The notes under the pieces: model-generated
The model's input: only the letters and a program-made list of their open reading frames with translations
What the model was told of the DNA's origin: nothing
The model's database searches: none
Source: a virus
Length of the DNA stretch: 64,000 nucleotides
Virus record (IMG/VR): IMGVR_UViG_3300036799_000043
Span: 47,055-111,054 of that record
Strand: one strand, 5' to 3'
Position numbers and translations under genes: made by a program
In this document: piece after piece, positions 31,286 through 38,081 of the stretch
Position numbering within the stretch: position 1 is the first letter of the stretch
Layout: every line of letters starts with the position of its first letter

Positions 31286-31792
31286 ATGAGTCAAGTGCTG
31301 CTGTATCGCGCTGTTGTGTCAGAGACACTGGTCACAGCGTTCAAGCGTCGAGTGATGTTGCACTTGCGCAGCTATGGACTTGAAGCAGCACGCTACATCG
31401 AGTGGAATCAGAACGCTTGGCCAGAGCTACGCGATTCAACCGAAGCGCTCGCGATTGTCGAGGAAGTCATGTGGGCGACGTACGCGACCGAATCACCAGC
31501 AGTGCAGATAATCTGGCACTTACCCGATGCTGACGCGCAGACGCCGATGTACACACACGTCGATCAAGCTGACGCTGGCATGCAGTTCACGCGCATCATC
31601 GGCGTTGCGCTGAGTGATTGGCGAGCAGCGAACGGCGCACCGTGGTACTTGAGCGACGGCGAGCGCTGCAGTGTCGAGATCAATACGGGTGATATCTACA
31701 GCATGACTCCTGACACGCCGCACAGCGCTGGATTGAACCTGTCCAGTGAAGCTCGATTCGGCATGTACTTACGCTGGCAGAAACCGATGTGA
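31286..31792 (+). CDS. 2OG-Fe(II) oxygenase-like protein
   Basis: 168 residues. Pattern of a double-stranded beta-helix dioxygenase: H91-V-D93 in MYTHVDQAD, then VEINTGDIYSM, H146 in TPHSAGL and R157 in EARFGMYLRW, i.e. the H-x-D...H iron triad with the 2-oxoglutarate-binding Arg about 11 residues later. Substrate unknown: hydroxylation of a base, amino acid or protein is possible. Coupled to the zinc-ribbon gene upstream. Confidence 0.6.
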   Translation: MSQVLLYRAVVSETLVTAFKRRVMLHLRSYGLEAARYIEWNQNAWPELRDSTEALAIVEEVMWATYATESPAVQIIWHLPDADAQTPMYTHVDQADAGMQFTRIIGVALSDWRAANGAPWYLSDGERCSVEINTGDIYSMTPDTPHSAGLNLSSEARFGMYLRWQKPM

Positions 31793-31888
31793 CTGACGAT
31801 GCACACAGACTGCACGCGCAGGCTGATTGCGGTGATGCGTACTCAAAAGTGATGCACACCAGTTATGCTCGTATGCAAGAGGAAAGCC

Positions 31889-32401
31889 ATGCCTGATCGC
31901 TTCAACGAAGACATACGACGCAACGCAGTAGATAGAGCACGCGAACTGATCGAAGATCAAGGCTATAGCCAAAATCGCGCGTGCACAGCAGTCGCCGAAG
32001 ACCTCGGCCTCAAGTCGCCACGTACAATCGCGATCTGGGCGGTCGATCTAGAGCAGCCGCTTCCAAGTGGCGCAGATGCACGCGCAAAGACAGCAAAAGC
32101 AACTGCGAGCACGGTCGTGTATCACCAGTTGGAGCGTCTTGGGCTGAGTGATCGAGCGTTCAGGAAGCTCGAAGAACTGCTGCCAAAGATCGTCGAAGCA
32201 GCCGAGATGTGGAAGTGGACGACAGCGTTCGACATCTTGATTGAGAAGCGCAGATTAGAAGAAAACAAGAGCACAGCGAACACGTTCGTTGGTATTCAGT
32301 CGAACGAGCCAAGCACGCTCGACGAGCTAGCAACGGGTACGATCACACGTCAGCCAGCGCTACCGCCGAACGTCTCGCCGCTCGCAAGGAGACAAGCGTG
32401 A
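31889..32401 (+). CDS. HTH protein, possible small terminase-like
   Basis: 170 residues from ATG at 31889 with AGAGGAAA upstream. N-terminal HTH (RFNEDIRRNAVDRARELIEDQ then SQNRACTAVAEDLGL) of the transposase/terminase-small type, then long helices (LERLGLSDRAFRKLEEL and EKRRLEENK) and a disordered Pro-rich tail. Such architecture occurs in small terminase subunits, but the large subunit is 6 kb away, so a DNA-binding regulator is equally possible. Confidence 0.5.
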   Translation: MPDRFNEDIRRNAVDRARELIEDQGYSQNRACTAVAEDLGLKSPRTIAIWAVDLEQPLPSGADARAKTAKATASTVVYHQLERLGLSDRAFRKLEELLPKIVEAAEMWKWTTAFDILIEKRRLEENKSTANTFVGIQSNEPSTLDELATGTITRQPALPPNVSPLARRQA

Positions 32402-32622
32402 CACGCGATGCACATCGCATCCAACCGATGCTCGAACGCTTGAGCGCGCTCTGGCAATCAAACCCAGACATGCGCTTGGGACAGATCATCGTCAACGCTG
32501 CGCGAGAGCTACAGCACAGCGATGCGTACTACCTCGAAGACAGCAGCTTGTACTACCTCGAAGATGCAAGTCTGCTCGACGGCATCGAGCTACTCGCGAG
32601 ACGCATTGAGGTAGGTGCATGA
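32398..32622 (+). CDS. small conserved protein with duplicated YYLED segment
   Basis: 74 residues, GTGA-coupled. The pattern RIQPMLERLSALWQSNPDMRLGQ and then YYLED-S-SL resembles a small uncharacterised family (RI..L..LW...PD.RLGQ...ED..L) found in bacteria and phages. The segment YYLEDSSL-YYLEDASL is a tandem duplication not expected in that family. Confidence 0.6.
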   Translation: MTRDAHRIQPMLERLSALWQSNPDMRLGQIIVNAARELQHSDAYYLEDSSLYYLEDASLLDGIELLARRIEVGA

Positions 32623-32735
32623 AAGTGCGTCACCTCGTCGTGCTGACCGTGTTCTTCGTTGTCTGGACGCTAATTGATCTGCCCTTGTACGTACTGCGCC
32701 GTATGGGCCTTGCTGTGAAGGAATTGGGTGCATGA
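32619..32735 (+). CDS. membrane microprotein, 38 aa
   Basis: ATGA-coupled both ends. One transmembrane helix (residues 6-25, VVLTVFFVVWTLIDLPLYVL) with basic flanks. Unknown. Confidence 0.6.
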   Translation: MKVRHLVVLTVFFVVWTLIDLPLYVLRRMGLAVKELGA

Positions 32736-32893
32736 ACGACGACGACGAGAACTACGTCGAGATCGGATTCGAGCTATTCGGTGGAAGGCATGATTGGGGA
32801 CTGTACGGCGCAGCAGCGGACGTTTTCGCACGCGTCTGCATACTCGTCGTCGTATGCCTGCTGATGCTTGCTGGGTATCTGCTGCACTCATGA
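32732..32893 (+). CDS. membrane microprotein, 53 aa
   Basis: ATGA-coupled both ends. Acidic N-terminus (MNDDDENYVE) then one transmembrane helix at 33-51 (ARVCILVVVCLLMLAGYLL). Sits with the 38-residue membrane peptide; a holin/antiholin-like or signalling pair is possible but not shown. Confidence 0.6.
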   Translation: MNDDDENYVEIGFELFGGRHDWGLYGAAADVFARVCILVVVCLLMLAGYLLHS

Positions 32894-33222
32894 GCGACGA
32901 GCTACACGTGGGCGAGTTCACGTTGACTGACGCAGACGGCAACGTGCATCACGGGACGCATGGTGTGATCTCTGGCGAAGGCGTGACGCGGCTCGTCACC
33001 GAAGCGCGCTTGCTGCACGTTGCCATCGATGCGCACGGCGTGACGCCCGCGTATGAGGTGCTGCAGTCGCACAACTGTCGAGCAGAGCCGCACTGTACGT
33101 GCGATCACAACTCGTGGTATCACCGCGACACAGATGATGAGGGCATGTCTGGCGCTGCTGAGTGTGGCGCAGACGGTTGTAGCTGCACGAGCTACGACAG
33201 ATGCCACGCGTTCAAGCCGTGA
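32890..33222 (+). CDS. zinc-binding hypothetical protein, 110 aa
   Basis: ATGA-coupled. Beta-rich first half; second half with HNCRAEPHCTCDHN and CGADGCSCTSYDRC, eight Cys and several His, so probably two zinc sites. Confidence 0.6.
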   Translation: MSDELHVGEFTLTDADGNVHHGTHGVISGEGVTRLVTEARLLHVAIDAHGVTPAYEVLQSHNCRAEPHCTCDHNSWYHRDTDDEGMSGAAECGADGCSCTSYDRCHAFKP

Positions 33223-33431
33223 AAGAGCAGATCGAGTTTTGCGAAGCGGTTGTAGCTGATCTGCGGCGACTCTTTCCAGGCTATCTGGTTACGTCAAACT
33301 CACGAAGCGTCAAACTTGGCTCAATACTGACAGTCACGATGACTGCTGAGATTGCACGACGACTGCTCGATAGCCATCAAGCGTCGCTCTTGTGCTCCAG
33401 TATTCAGTGCTGTATACTACGAGAGTCATGA
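33219..33431 (+). CDS. hypothetical protein, 70 aa
   Basis: GTGA overlap chosen; ATG at 33201 would give 76 residues. Helix then strands (LRRLFPGYLVTSN, SILTVTMTAEIARRLL). The last 14 codons contain the promoter of the next gene and its stop overlaps that gene's ATG, so coding and regulatory sequence are superposed. Confidence 0.55.
   Translation: MKEQIEFCEAVVADLRRLFPGYLVTSNSRSVKLGSILTVTMTAEIARRLLDSHQASLLCSSIQCCILRES
33390..33418 (+). promoter_or_regulatory. early-type promoter (copy 14), inside upstream gene
   Basis: TTGTGC 33390-33395, 17 bp with TCAGTGCTG, TATACT 33413-33418; ATG after 9 bases. Confidence 0.8.
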
Positions 33432-33661
33432 ACAACACGAGCGAACGTAACTGCGGCAAGTGCAACGGTAGCGGAACCTTTCTTCACTTCGGTGCATGCT
33501 TCGAGTGCAACGGAACGGGAGTCTCGAAGGCTCGCCGCGTCGCTACTCTTAGCCCGAGCCGTCTTGCTTCGCTAGACGATCTCGAAGCGCGCGAGCAACT
33601 CCGATACGAACTGCTCGCAGACGCCGCCTACCGTGCATACCGTGCCCGACGGGCACGGTAG
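33428..33661 (+). CDS. DnaJ-type zinc-finger protein, 77 aa
   Basis: Starts MNNTSERN. CGKCNGSG and CFECNGTG (C-x2-C-x-G-x-G twice, 12-residue gap) form one DnaJ-like zinc module. The C-terminus AYRAYRARRAR is encoded in part by a perfect hairpin that includes the stop codon. Confidence 0.65.
   Translation: MNNTSERNCGKCNGSGTFLHFGACFECNGTGVSKARRVATLSPSRLASLDDLEAREQLRYELLADAAYRAYRARRAR
33638..33660 (+). repeat. perfect 10-bp hairpin overlapping a stop codon
   Basis: TACCGTGCCC, GAC loop, GGGCACGGTA. It covers the last seven codons and the first two bases of the TAG of the zinc-finger gene. No T-run follows, so it is not an ordinary terminator; it might pause transcription, protect mRNA or hide the next start. 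Confidence 0.75.
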
Positions 33662-33667
33662 TCGCTA

Positions 33668-33940
33668 ATGCCGCGTCCAATCGATACGCCGTTTGGCGAA
33701 CACTTACGCAAATGGCGCAATGATCGAGCGCTGTCGTCAGACAAGCTCGCTCAACTGCTCGGCGTCCACCCGCGTGCAATCGCCAGACTCGAGGAATTGA
33801 CCATTGAAACCGCCGAGACGCAAGAGATCGAGCAGAAATGTCGCGAGCTACAGCAGAAAATGCACGAGCCGACGCTGCTCAGCGTGTCTGCAGCGCGCTC
33901 GATCTGGGAGCTAGAACGCATGAAATTGACACGCGTGTAA
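33668..33940 (+). CDS. XRE-type helix-turn-helix protein
   Basis: 90 residues. FGEHLRKWRNDRALSSDKLAQLLGVHPRAIARLE is a Cro/C1-type HTH (8-42), followed by a helical dimerisation-like segment (EIEQKCRELQQK). A candidate regulator of the repeated CAGYGCTG promoters or of the TGGCA sites just downstream. Confidence 0.75.
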   Translation: MPRPIDTPFGEHLRKWRNDRALSSDKLAQLLGVHPRAIARLEELTIETAETQEIEQKCRELQQKMHEPTLLSVSAARSIWELERMKLTRV

Positions 33941-34086
33941 GACTTTTGGCACATGGCAATGACGGATTCGACACGATCCGTCGAAAATCCTCGGGTTACA
34001 GGCGGTCAGTGTCGAAACACACGTGCCAATGTATGTTGCCAAACTTACACGCCAGTCAGACTTGACGAATACGCGATACTGAGCGC
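33941..34086. promoter_or_regulatory. regulatory intergenic region with TGGCA half-sites
   Basis: 146 gene-free bases after the XRE gene. Four TGGCA/TGCCA half-sites in mirror arrangement: TTTGGCA 33945-33951, ATGGCAA nearby, GTGCCAA 34022-34028 and TTGCCAAA 34036-34043, plus a 7-bp hairpin GACGGAT/ATCCGTC (33961-33982). GATACT at 34075-34080 lies 6 bases before the next GTG. Likely operators or a structured site. Confidence 0.5.
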
Positions 34087-34356
34087 GTGATAGCACACAT
34101 GTTCGCTCGCAGCGTGCTCGACACGTCACCCACGTATCTCGATCCCTCTTGTCGTTGCGGTGAGAAGTTCAGTCGCCACATGATGCCTGCACACGAGATG
34201 GGAGTAGATGATCGCGACGTGCCCGTACGCACGCGCGTGAGAGTCGAGCGTATCGCACGTCAGATCAATACGCCAAGTGCCATCGACGGCATCGGCAACT
34301 TCGTCTCGTGGGATGATATCGACTGGCTCGTCAAAGAGCTTCGCAAGCGCACGTAG
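34087..34356 (+). CDS. hypothetical protein, 89 aa
   Basis: GTG 6 bases after a GATACT -10, so probably leaderless. C-R-C near residue 23 with flanking His could bind metal; the rest is helical (VERIARQINTPSAIDG) ending WLVKELRKR. Unknown. Confidence 0.6.
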   Translation: MIAHMFARSVLDTSPTYLDPSCRCGEKFSRHMMPAHEMGVDDRDVPVRTRVRVERIARQINTPSAIDGIGNFVSWDDIDWLVKELRKRT

Positions 34357-34361
34357 TGCTG

Positions 34362-34367
34362 TATACT
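34362..34367 (+). promoter_or_regulatory. early-type promoter remnant (copy 15)
   Basis: TAGTGCTG then TATACT (34362-34367); no clear -35. Here a 26-base leader with AAGGAG precedes the ATG at 34394. Confidence 0.55.
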
Positions 34368-34393
34368 AAGCAGAGCACGACGAAGGAGCACTT

Positions 34394-34618
34394 ATGGACT
34401 ATCCCAACGACATGGAGCTACGTGATGGTGACTCGCTTGAGTTTACCGTCCAGATCAGTGACGGACAGCCTGTCACGCTACAGAGCATGCGCAAGCTCGT
34501 GCGGCGGGTTCGCACCGGGCAGACACCGCTGTTTGCCACGACTGACAGCGCACCAGTTATGACTGAGCTACACAAGCTCTGGGGTACTGCTCGACGCCCA
34601 GCAAGGCCACCTAAATGA
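34394..34618 (+). CDS. hypothetical protein, 74 aa
   Basis: ATG 7 bases after AAGGAG. Small beta-barrel-like start (LEFTVQISDGQPVTL), basic linker. Its stop overlaps a 13-codon mini-ORF (34615-34656) that ends on the next start. Confidence 0.6.
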   Translation: MDYPNDMELRDGDSLEFTVQISDGQPVTLQSMRKLVRRVRTGQTPLFATTDSAPVMTELHKLWGTARRPARPPK

Positions 34619-34655
34619 CACAACTCAAGCCATCTGACATTGAGGCGTGGCCCTG

Positions 34656-34961
34656 ATGATCGTCACGTGTCACCTCGCACGAGACGAGATTGGCGACACA
34701 CTCGTCGACACTGTCGACGTGGTGAGCAACTCCATGCGCGGCAGCTTGTCGCCGCGTACTGTCGAGCGCTGGTTGCTCGCACAGCACTACGATGGTGGGC
34801 GATACGAGACGATGGTTTGCATCGGTAGCAATGAGCCATCGTTGTATCGCACAAGGACATGGCAGGCCGCGCTGTGCTGTCACCGATGGTGGATGCGATA
34901 CGCAGAGCAGCGACGCATCAATGTGATATGGCCTGCAACTTACATGGCGTTGTCAAAATGA
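34656..34961 (+). CDS. hypothetical protein, 101 aa
   Basis: ATG overlaps the TGA of the mini-ORF. Mixed protein with CHLARDEIGDTLVDT and a Trp/Arg-rich C-terminus (CCHRWWMRYAEQRR). GTG at 34647 is an alternative start. Confidence 0.5.
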   Translation: MIVTCHLARDEIGDTLVDTVDVVSNSMRGSLSPRTVERWLLAQHYDGGRYETMVCIGSNEPSLYRTRTWQAALCCHRWWMRYAEQRRINVIWPATYMALSK

Positions 34962-35440
34962 CGTTCGGCGGTGAGCACTCGACGCACCGCACGTTCTATC
35001 TGCGGCGCTATCCAGACCACTGGACGGTTGAGAACGTCAATGATCCTGTCGCACCGCTCAGCGACAATGACCAGTTTCGACTGATCGAGCAAGCACTGCA
35101 TGCCTGGCCTGCAGAGACGTGGATCGCAGTGCAAGTGCCGTGGAGGCTAAACCCGCGCATTGCACCCTGGAAGTCAGTCACGATGTCACTGCGAGGCAGG
35201 GAAGGCTGGCGCGTCGAGCGACTATATGACACTGGCGCAGAGGTCCAACCGAGTGACAGGCAGTTTGAGCTTGTCGTCGCATCGGTCATTATCATGCCAG
35301 AACACTACGACAGATCGCTCAACATCAACGAGCCAATGCGCGTGTTGACGCAGAGCATGCGTCTCCTGTCAGAGACGCTCGACGTGCTCAGCGCGCACAC
35401 GTCGACGCGCGGTGTGGCGGAAGCGGTGGTGCTGCGATGA
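34958..35440 (+). CDS. hypothetical protein, 160 aa
   Basis: ATGA-coupled. Alpha/beta with a Trp-rich centre (WPAETWIAVQVPWRLNPR) and a helical C-terminus (MRVLTQSMRLLSETLDVL). No family recognised. Confidence 0.55.
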   Translation: MTFGGEHSTHRTFYLRRYPDHWTVENVNDPVAPLSDNDQFRLIEQALHAWPAETWIAVQVPWRLNPRIAPWKSVTMSLRGREGWRVERLYDTGAEVQPSDRQFELVVASVIIMPEHYDRSLNINEPMRVLTQSMRLLSETLDVLSAHTSTRGVAEAVVLR

Positions 35441-35832
35441 CAGCCGTAAGCTGCATAGATATGGCGCACGTCCCATGCGACGAGTGCGGCGGCTTTCACC
35501 CGCCAATGTGGAGTCACAAGTTTGCGCCGTGTTGCAACCTAGACGCGCAAGCTCGTCAGCACTCGCGTGATCGCGCCATAGCCGTTCTGGAGACACAGAC
35601 AGCGGGCGATACGCCGCAGACTGAGCGCAACATGACACTGCGCGAGCGCATACGTGTAGCAGAGGCAACGCGCAACGTTGACCGTGTCGGGCGTGTCGAG
35701 ATACGTCAGACGCAGGACGGCACTGTTGTTGAGTCGCTATGGCTCAACGGCGTCGATCTGTTCAAGTGGTTCGGCACTGCCTGTCTGCACGATCTGACAG
35801 TGCACGTTCGACTGGAGGTCGTCGACGAATGA
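35437..35832 (+). CDS. zinc-binding protein, 131 aa
   Basis: ATGA-coupled. N-terminal CDECGGFHPPMWSHKFAPCC makes a compact zinc site; C-terminal 60 residues are beta-rich (RVEIRQTQDGTVVESLWLNG). Unknown. Confidence 0.6.
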   Translation: MTAVSCIDMAHVPCDECGGFHPPMWSHKFAPCCNLDAQARQHSRDRAIAVLETQTAGDTPQTERNMTLRERIRVAEATRNVDRVGRVEIRQTQDGTVVESLWLNGVDLFKWFGTACLHDLTVHVRLEVVDE

Positions 35833-36284
35833 GCCGCTTTGAGTACGACGACTACGACTCGACGATCACCCAAGAAATGTGGCAGCACAACGTCGATCTC
35901 GCATTGCGCGGTCGCAAAGGCCAGAAAGCACTACGTGAGCTACTGCTGGCGCTCGACGCTGTACCTGGTCACCGCCTGATACGTGACTATCTCGTCAATC
36001 CCGAGCAGGGCGAAGCGTGTGCAGTTGGCGCATGGCTTGCGTACAAACGCATTGCTAGTGGTCAGACAACCGACTGGAATGACACGCTGCGCGCGCTGTA
36101 TCAGCAGTATGGCGAGACAGAGGGCTGGGAAACCGGTGACATCGGCCGCAGAGAGCTTCGCGTCACAGGCACGCTCGCGCAGCACATTGCATATCGCAAC
36201 GACGACTATTACCGCTCAGCGACGACGCCCGAGCAGCTATGGCAAGCGACGTACGACTGGGTACGGTCGCAGATCGTCGACTGA
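35829..36284 (+). CDS. conserved phage hypothetical protein, 151 aa
   Basis: ATGA-coupled. The segment MWQHNVDLALRGRKGQKALREL with GEACAVGAWLAY belongs to a family often seen in actinophage and other phage genomes, without known function. Mostly helical. Confidence 0.65.
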   Translation: MSRFEYDDYDSTITQEMWQHNVDLALRGRKGQKALRELLLALDAVPGHRLIRDYLVNPEQGEACAVGAWLAYKRIASGQTTDWNDTLRALYQQYGETEGWETGDIGRRELRVTGTLAQHIAYRNDDYYRSATTPEQLWQATYDWVRSQIVD

Positions 36285-36538
36285 TGCACCGCTTCAAGCG
36301 CGACACCGCTGACACGTGCGAGTGTGGTCAGCCACCGTGCGTTGCGCAGCACGAGGACAATTTCAGATTGCCGCACGTGCTCTTTGGCTATTCTGCAAGC
36401 CTGTTCGATACGCGCTATCTCGTCGTGCGCTGCAAGTGTGGCGCAGAGGCGCGTTACGACACTCAGTGGGGTACGGTGATTGCTGGTGCTACAGGCAACT
36501 GGCGATCTGTCGAGACAGCACTGCAGGAAGCCTCATGA
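36284..36538 (+). CDS. zinc-binding protein, 84 aa
   Basis: Shares one base with the previous stop. CECGQPPC and CKCGAEA pairs, His between; about half of the protein is the zinc module. Confidence 0.6.
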   Translation: MHRFKRDTADTCECGQPPCVAQHEDNFRLPHVLFGYSASLFDTRYLVVRCKCGAEARYDTQWGTVIAGATGNWRSVETALQEAS

Positions 36539-36750
36539 CACAGCCACTTGACGCTCGCACGTGCCCGAAGTGCAAGCGGCCGAAGTCGCCTACTGCAGTT
36601 GCGGGTAAGTGCTATCACTGCTCGACAGGCAAGAGCATTCGACTTGACGCTGTGACGCGCGTCGAGCAGCCTGTCAGTGTGATTCGCTTACAAGACAGAC
36701 TGCGCATGCGCGCGAAGCAAGACAGCGCTGAGCGCCTTCCTGCGACGTAA
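36535..36750 (+). CDS. zinc-ribbon protein, 71 aa
   Basis: ATGA-coupled. CPKCKRPKSP then CYHCSTG, 13 residues apart, followed by a basic tail. Probably binds nucleic acid or RNA polymerase; unknown. Confidence 0.65.
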   Translation: MTQPLDARTCPKCKRPKSPTAVAGKCYHCSTGKSIRLDAVTRVEQPVSVIRLQDRLRMRAKQDSAERLPAT

Positions 36751-37376
36751 TGCCGTACGCGTGCTACTGGCTCGAACCGACGCACAAAGCGTACGTGTCA
36801 CTTCGCCGCTACACATACCACGACGACAAGCCGTGTCCCAGTACTGACTGGGGACATGACGCTGAGACGCGTATCGAGGACGAACCAGCGCAGATCGTCG
36901 ACGGCATACTCAGAGTCGACGATGCGTCGACGTTCGCGAGCGATGCACGCTGGCCGACACAGTGCACAGCGTGCGGGTATGCGTTCGACGCTGACGACCA
37001 TCAGACCGTCATGCACCACTTGATCTACACGCGCAGTGACACTGGCGATGAGATGCTGCTGCGCGACGCGACGCCGGGTGCTGTGTGGGACGCGCCCTGG
37101 ATGGGTGTCTTCTACAGAGGCCCTGATGAGCGCTGCGTCGTCGTCATGACGCCAGGGCATGAGTGGTTCGTCGACTCGCGTGCTGCGAATTGCGGCTCAC
37201 CTGACGACAAATGGGACTCCCCAGGGCACCATTACTGTTGGGTGCGTCACGGTGATCCAACACACCCTGAGACACTGCACGTCGACAAGAATGGGCATAC
37301 GTGCGCTGCCGGTGCTGGCTCGATTCAGGCAGGCAACTATCACGGCTTTCTGCACAATGGGCAACTGACAGACTGA
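36750..37376 (+). CDS. conserved phage hypothetical protein, 208 aa
   Basis: Recognisable widespread phage family: YWLEPTHKAYVSLRRYT, QCTACGYAF, LLRDATPGAVWDAPW, DSRAANCGSPDDKWD, HHYCWVRHG and VDKNGHTCAAGAGSIQ near the end. Several conserved Cys/His suggest metal. Function not established. Confidence 0.7.
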   Translation: MPYACYWLEPTHKAYVSLRRYTYHDDKPCPSTDWGHDAETRIEDEPAQIVDGILRVDDASTFASDARWPTQCTACGYAFDADDHQTVMHHLIYTRSDTGDEMLLRDATPGAVWDAPWMGVFYRGPDERCVVVMTPGHEWFVDSRAANCGSPDDKWDSPGHHYCWVRHGDPTHPETLHVDKNGHTCAAGAGSIQAGNYHGFLHNGQLTD

Positions 37377-37377
37377 G

Positions 37378-37722
37378 ATGTTCCAGAAGTTCTCGACGTA
37401 CGTCAGCGCTGTCACTGGTAGCCCGTACGCGTTCGTTGCTTCTGTCGCAATCGTCGTGCTCTGGGCACTGTCTGGACCGTTGTTTCACTTCTCGGATACG
37501 TGGCAGCTTGTTATCAACACGGGCACGACGGTTATCACGTTCCTGATGGTGTTCTTGATTCAGAACAGCCAGAATCGTGACGTACGTGCATTACACTTGA
37601 AGCTCGACGAATTGCTACACGCGCAGCCACAAGCACAGGACATCTTTATGCACATCGAGACCGCTGACGCTGCACATCTCGACGAGCTTGAGGCGGCACT
37701 CGCTCGACGACGTAATGCCTGA
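37378..37722 (+). CDS. low-affinity iron permease family membrane protein
   Basis: 114 residues. FQKFSTYVSAVTGSPYAF, VVLWALSGPLFHFSDTWQL and NTGTTVITFLMVFLIQNSQN, with a KLDELLHA follow-up, are the hallmarks of the low-affinity iron permease-like family (PF04120). Two transmembrane helices. An actual transport role in bacteria is not shown; phage copies may alter the host membrane. Confidence 0.75.
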   Translation: MFQKFSTYVSAVTGSPYAFVASVAIVVLWALSGPLFHFSDTWQLVINTGTTVITFLMVFLIQNSQNRDVRALHLKLDELLHAQPQAQDIFMHIETADAAHLDELEAALARRRNA

Positions 37723-37927
37723 ATACGCAATGCCGTCGAGCGGCGACGACGATGCTGATCGCGCAGCGCTTGAGGCGTTCAAGCAACGCCAACTACTGCT
37801 CGCAGAAGGTCTATGCCCGAACGTGCAGCAGCATGGGCCTGTTGCGCTCGAACAGATCGCGTCGAACGTACGTGAGTGCCCAAAGTGTGGGTTTACGCAC
37901 ACGTCCATACCGATCAGTGCTGAGTGA
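37715..37927 (+). CDS. small zinc protein, 70 aa
   Basis: Overlaps the permease-like gene by 8 bases. Acidic start, helix, and a C-terminal C..H-x-C-x2-C set (LCPNVQQH, ECPKCGFTH). Confidence 0.55.
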   Translation: MPEYAMPSSGDDDADRAALEAFKQRQLLLAEGLCPNVQQHGPVALEQIASNVRECPKCGFTHTSIPISAE

Positions 37928-38078
37928 CAAACTCACTGTTATTGCCAAGTTTGTGCTCGTGGCGCTACTCGCTGCCGCACTGTTCGCACCTACGCGCGAC
38001 GCTCGTATACAACTGCTGCTGATACTGATCGGCGTGTCTATCTTCTGCATCGTCGTCGAGCACTACACGCGCGAGTGA
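37917..38078 (+). CDS. two-helix membrane microprotein, 53 aa
   Basis: GTG start within the end of the previous gene. Hydrophobic helices at about 8-24 (IAKFVLVALLAAALFA) and 32-47 (LLLILIGVSIFCIVV). Ends four bases before the terminase ATG. Could be holin-like; unproven. Confidence 0.55.
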   Translation: MLSDKLTVIAKFVLVALLAAALFAPTRDARIQLLLILIGVSIFCIVVEHYTRE

Positions 38079-38081
38079 CGC

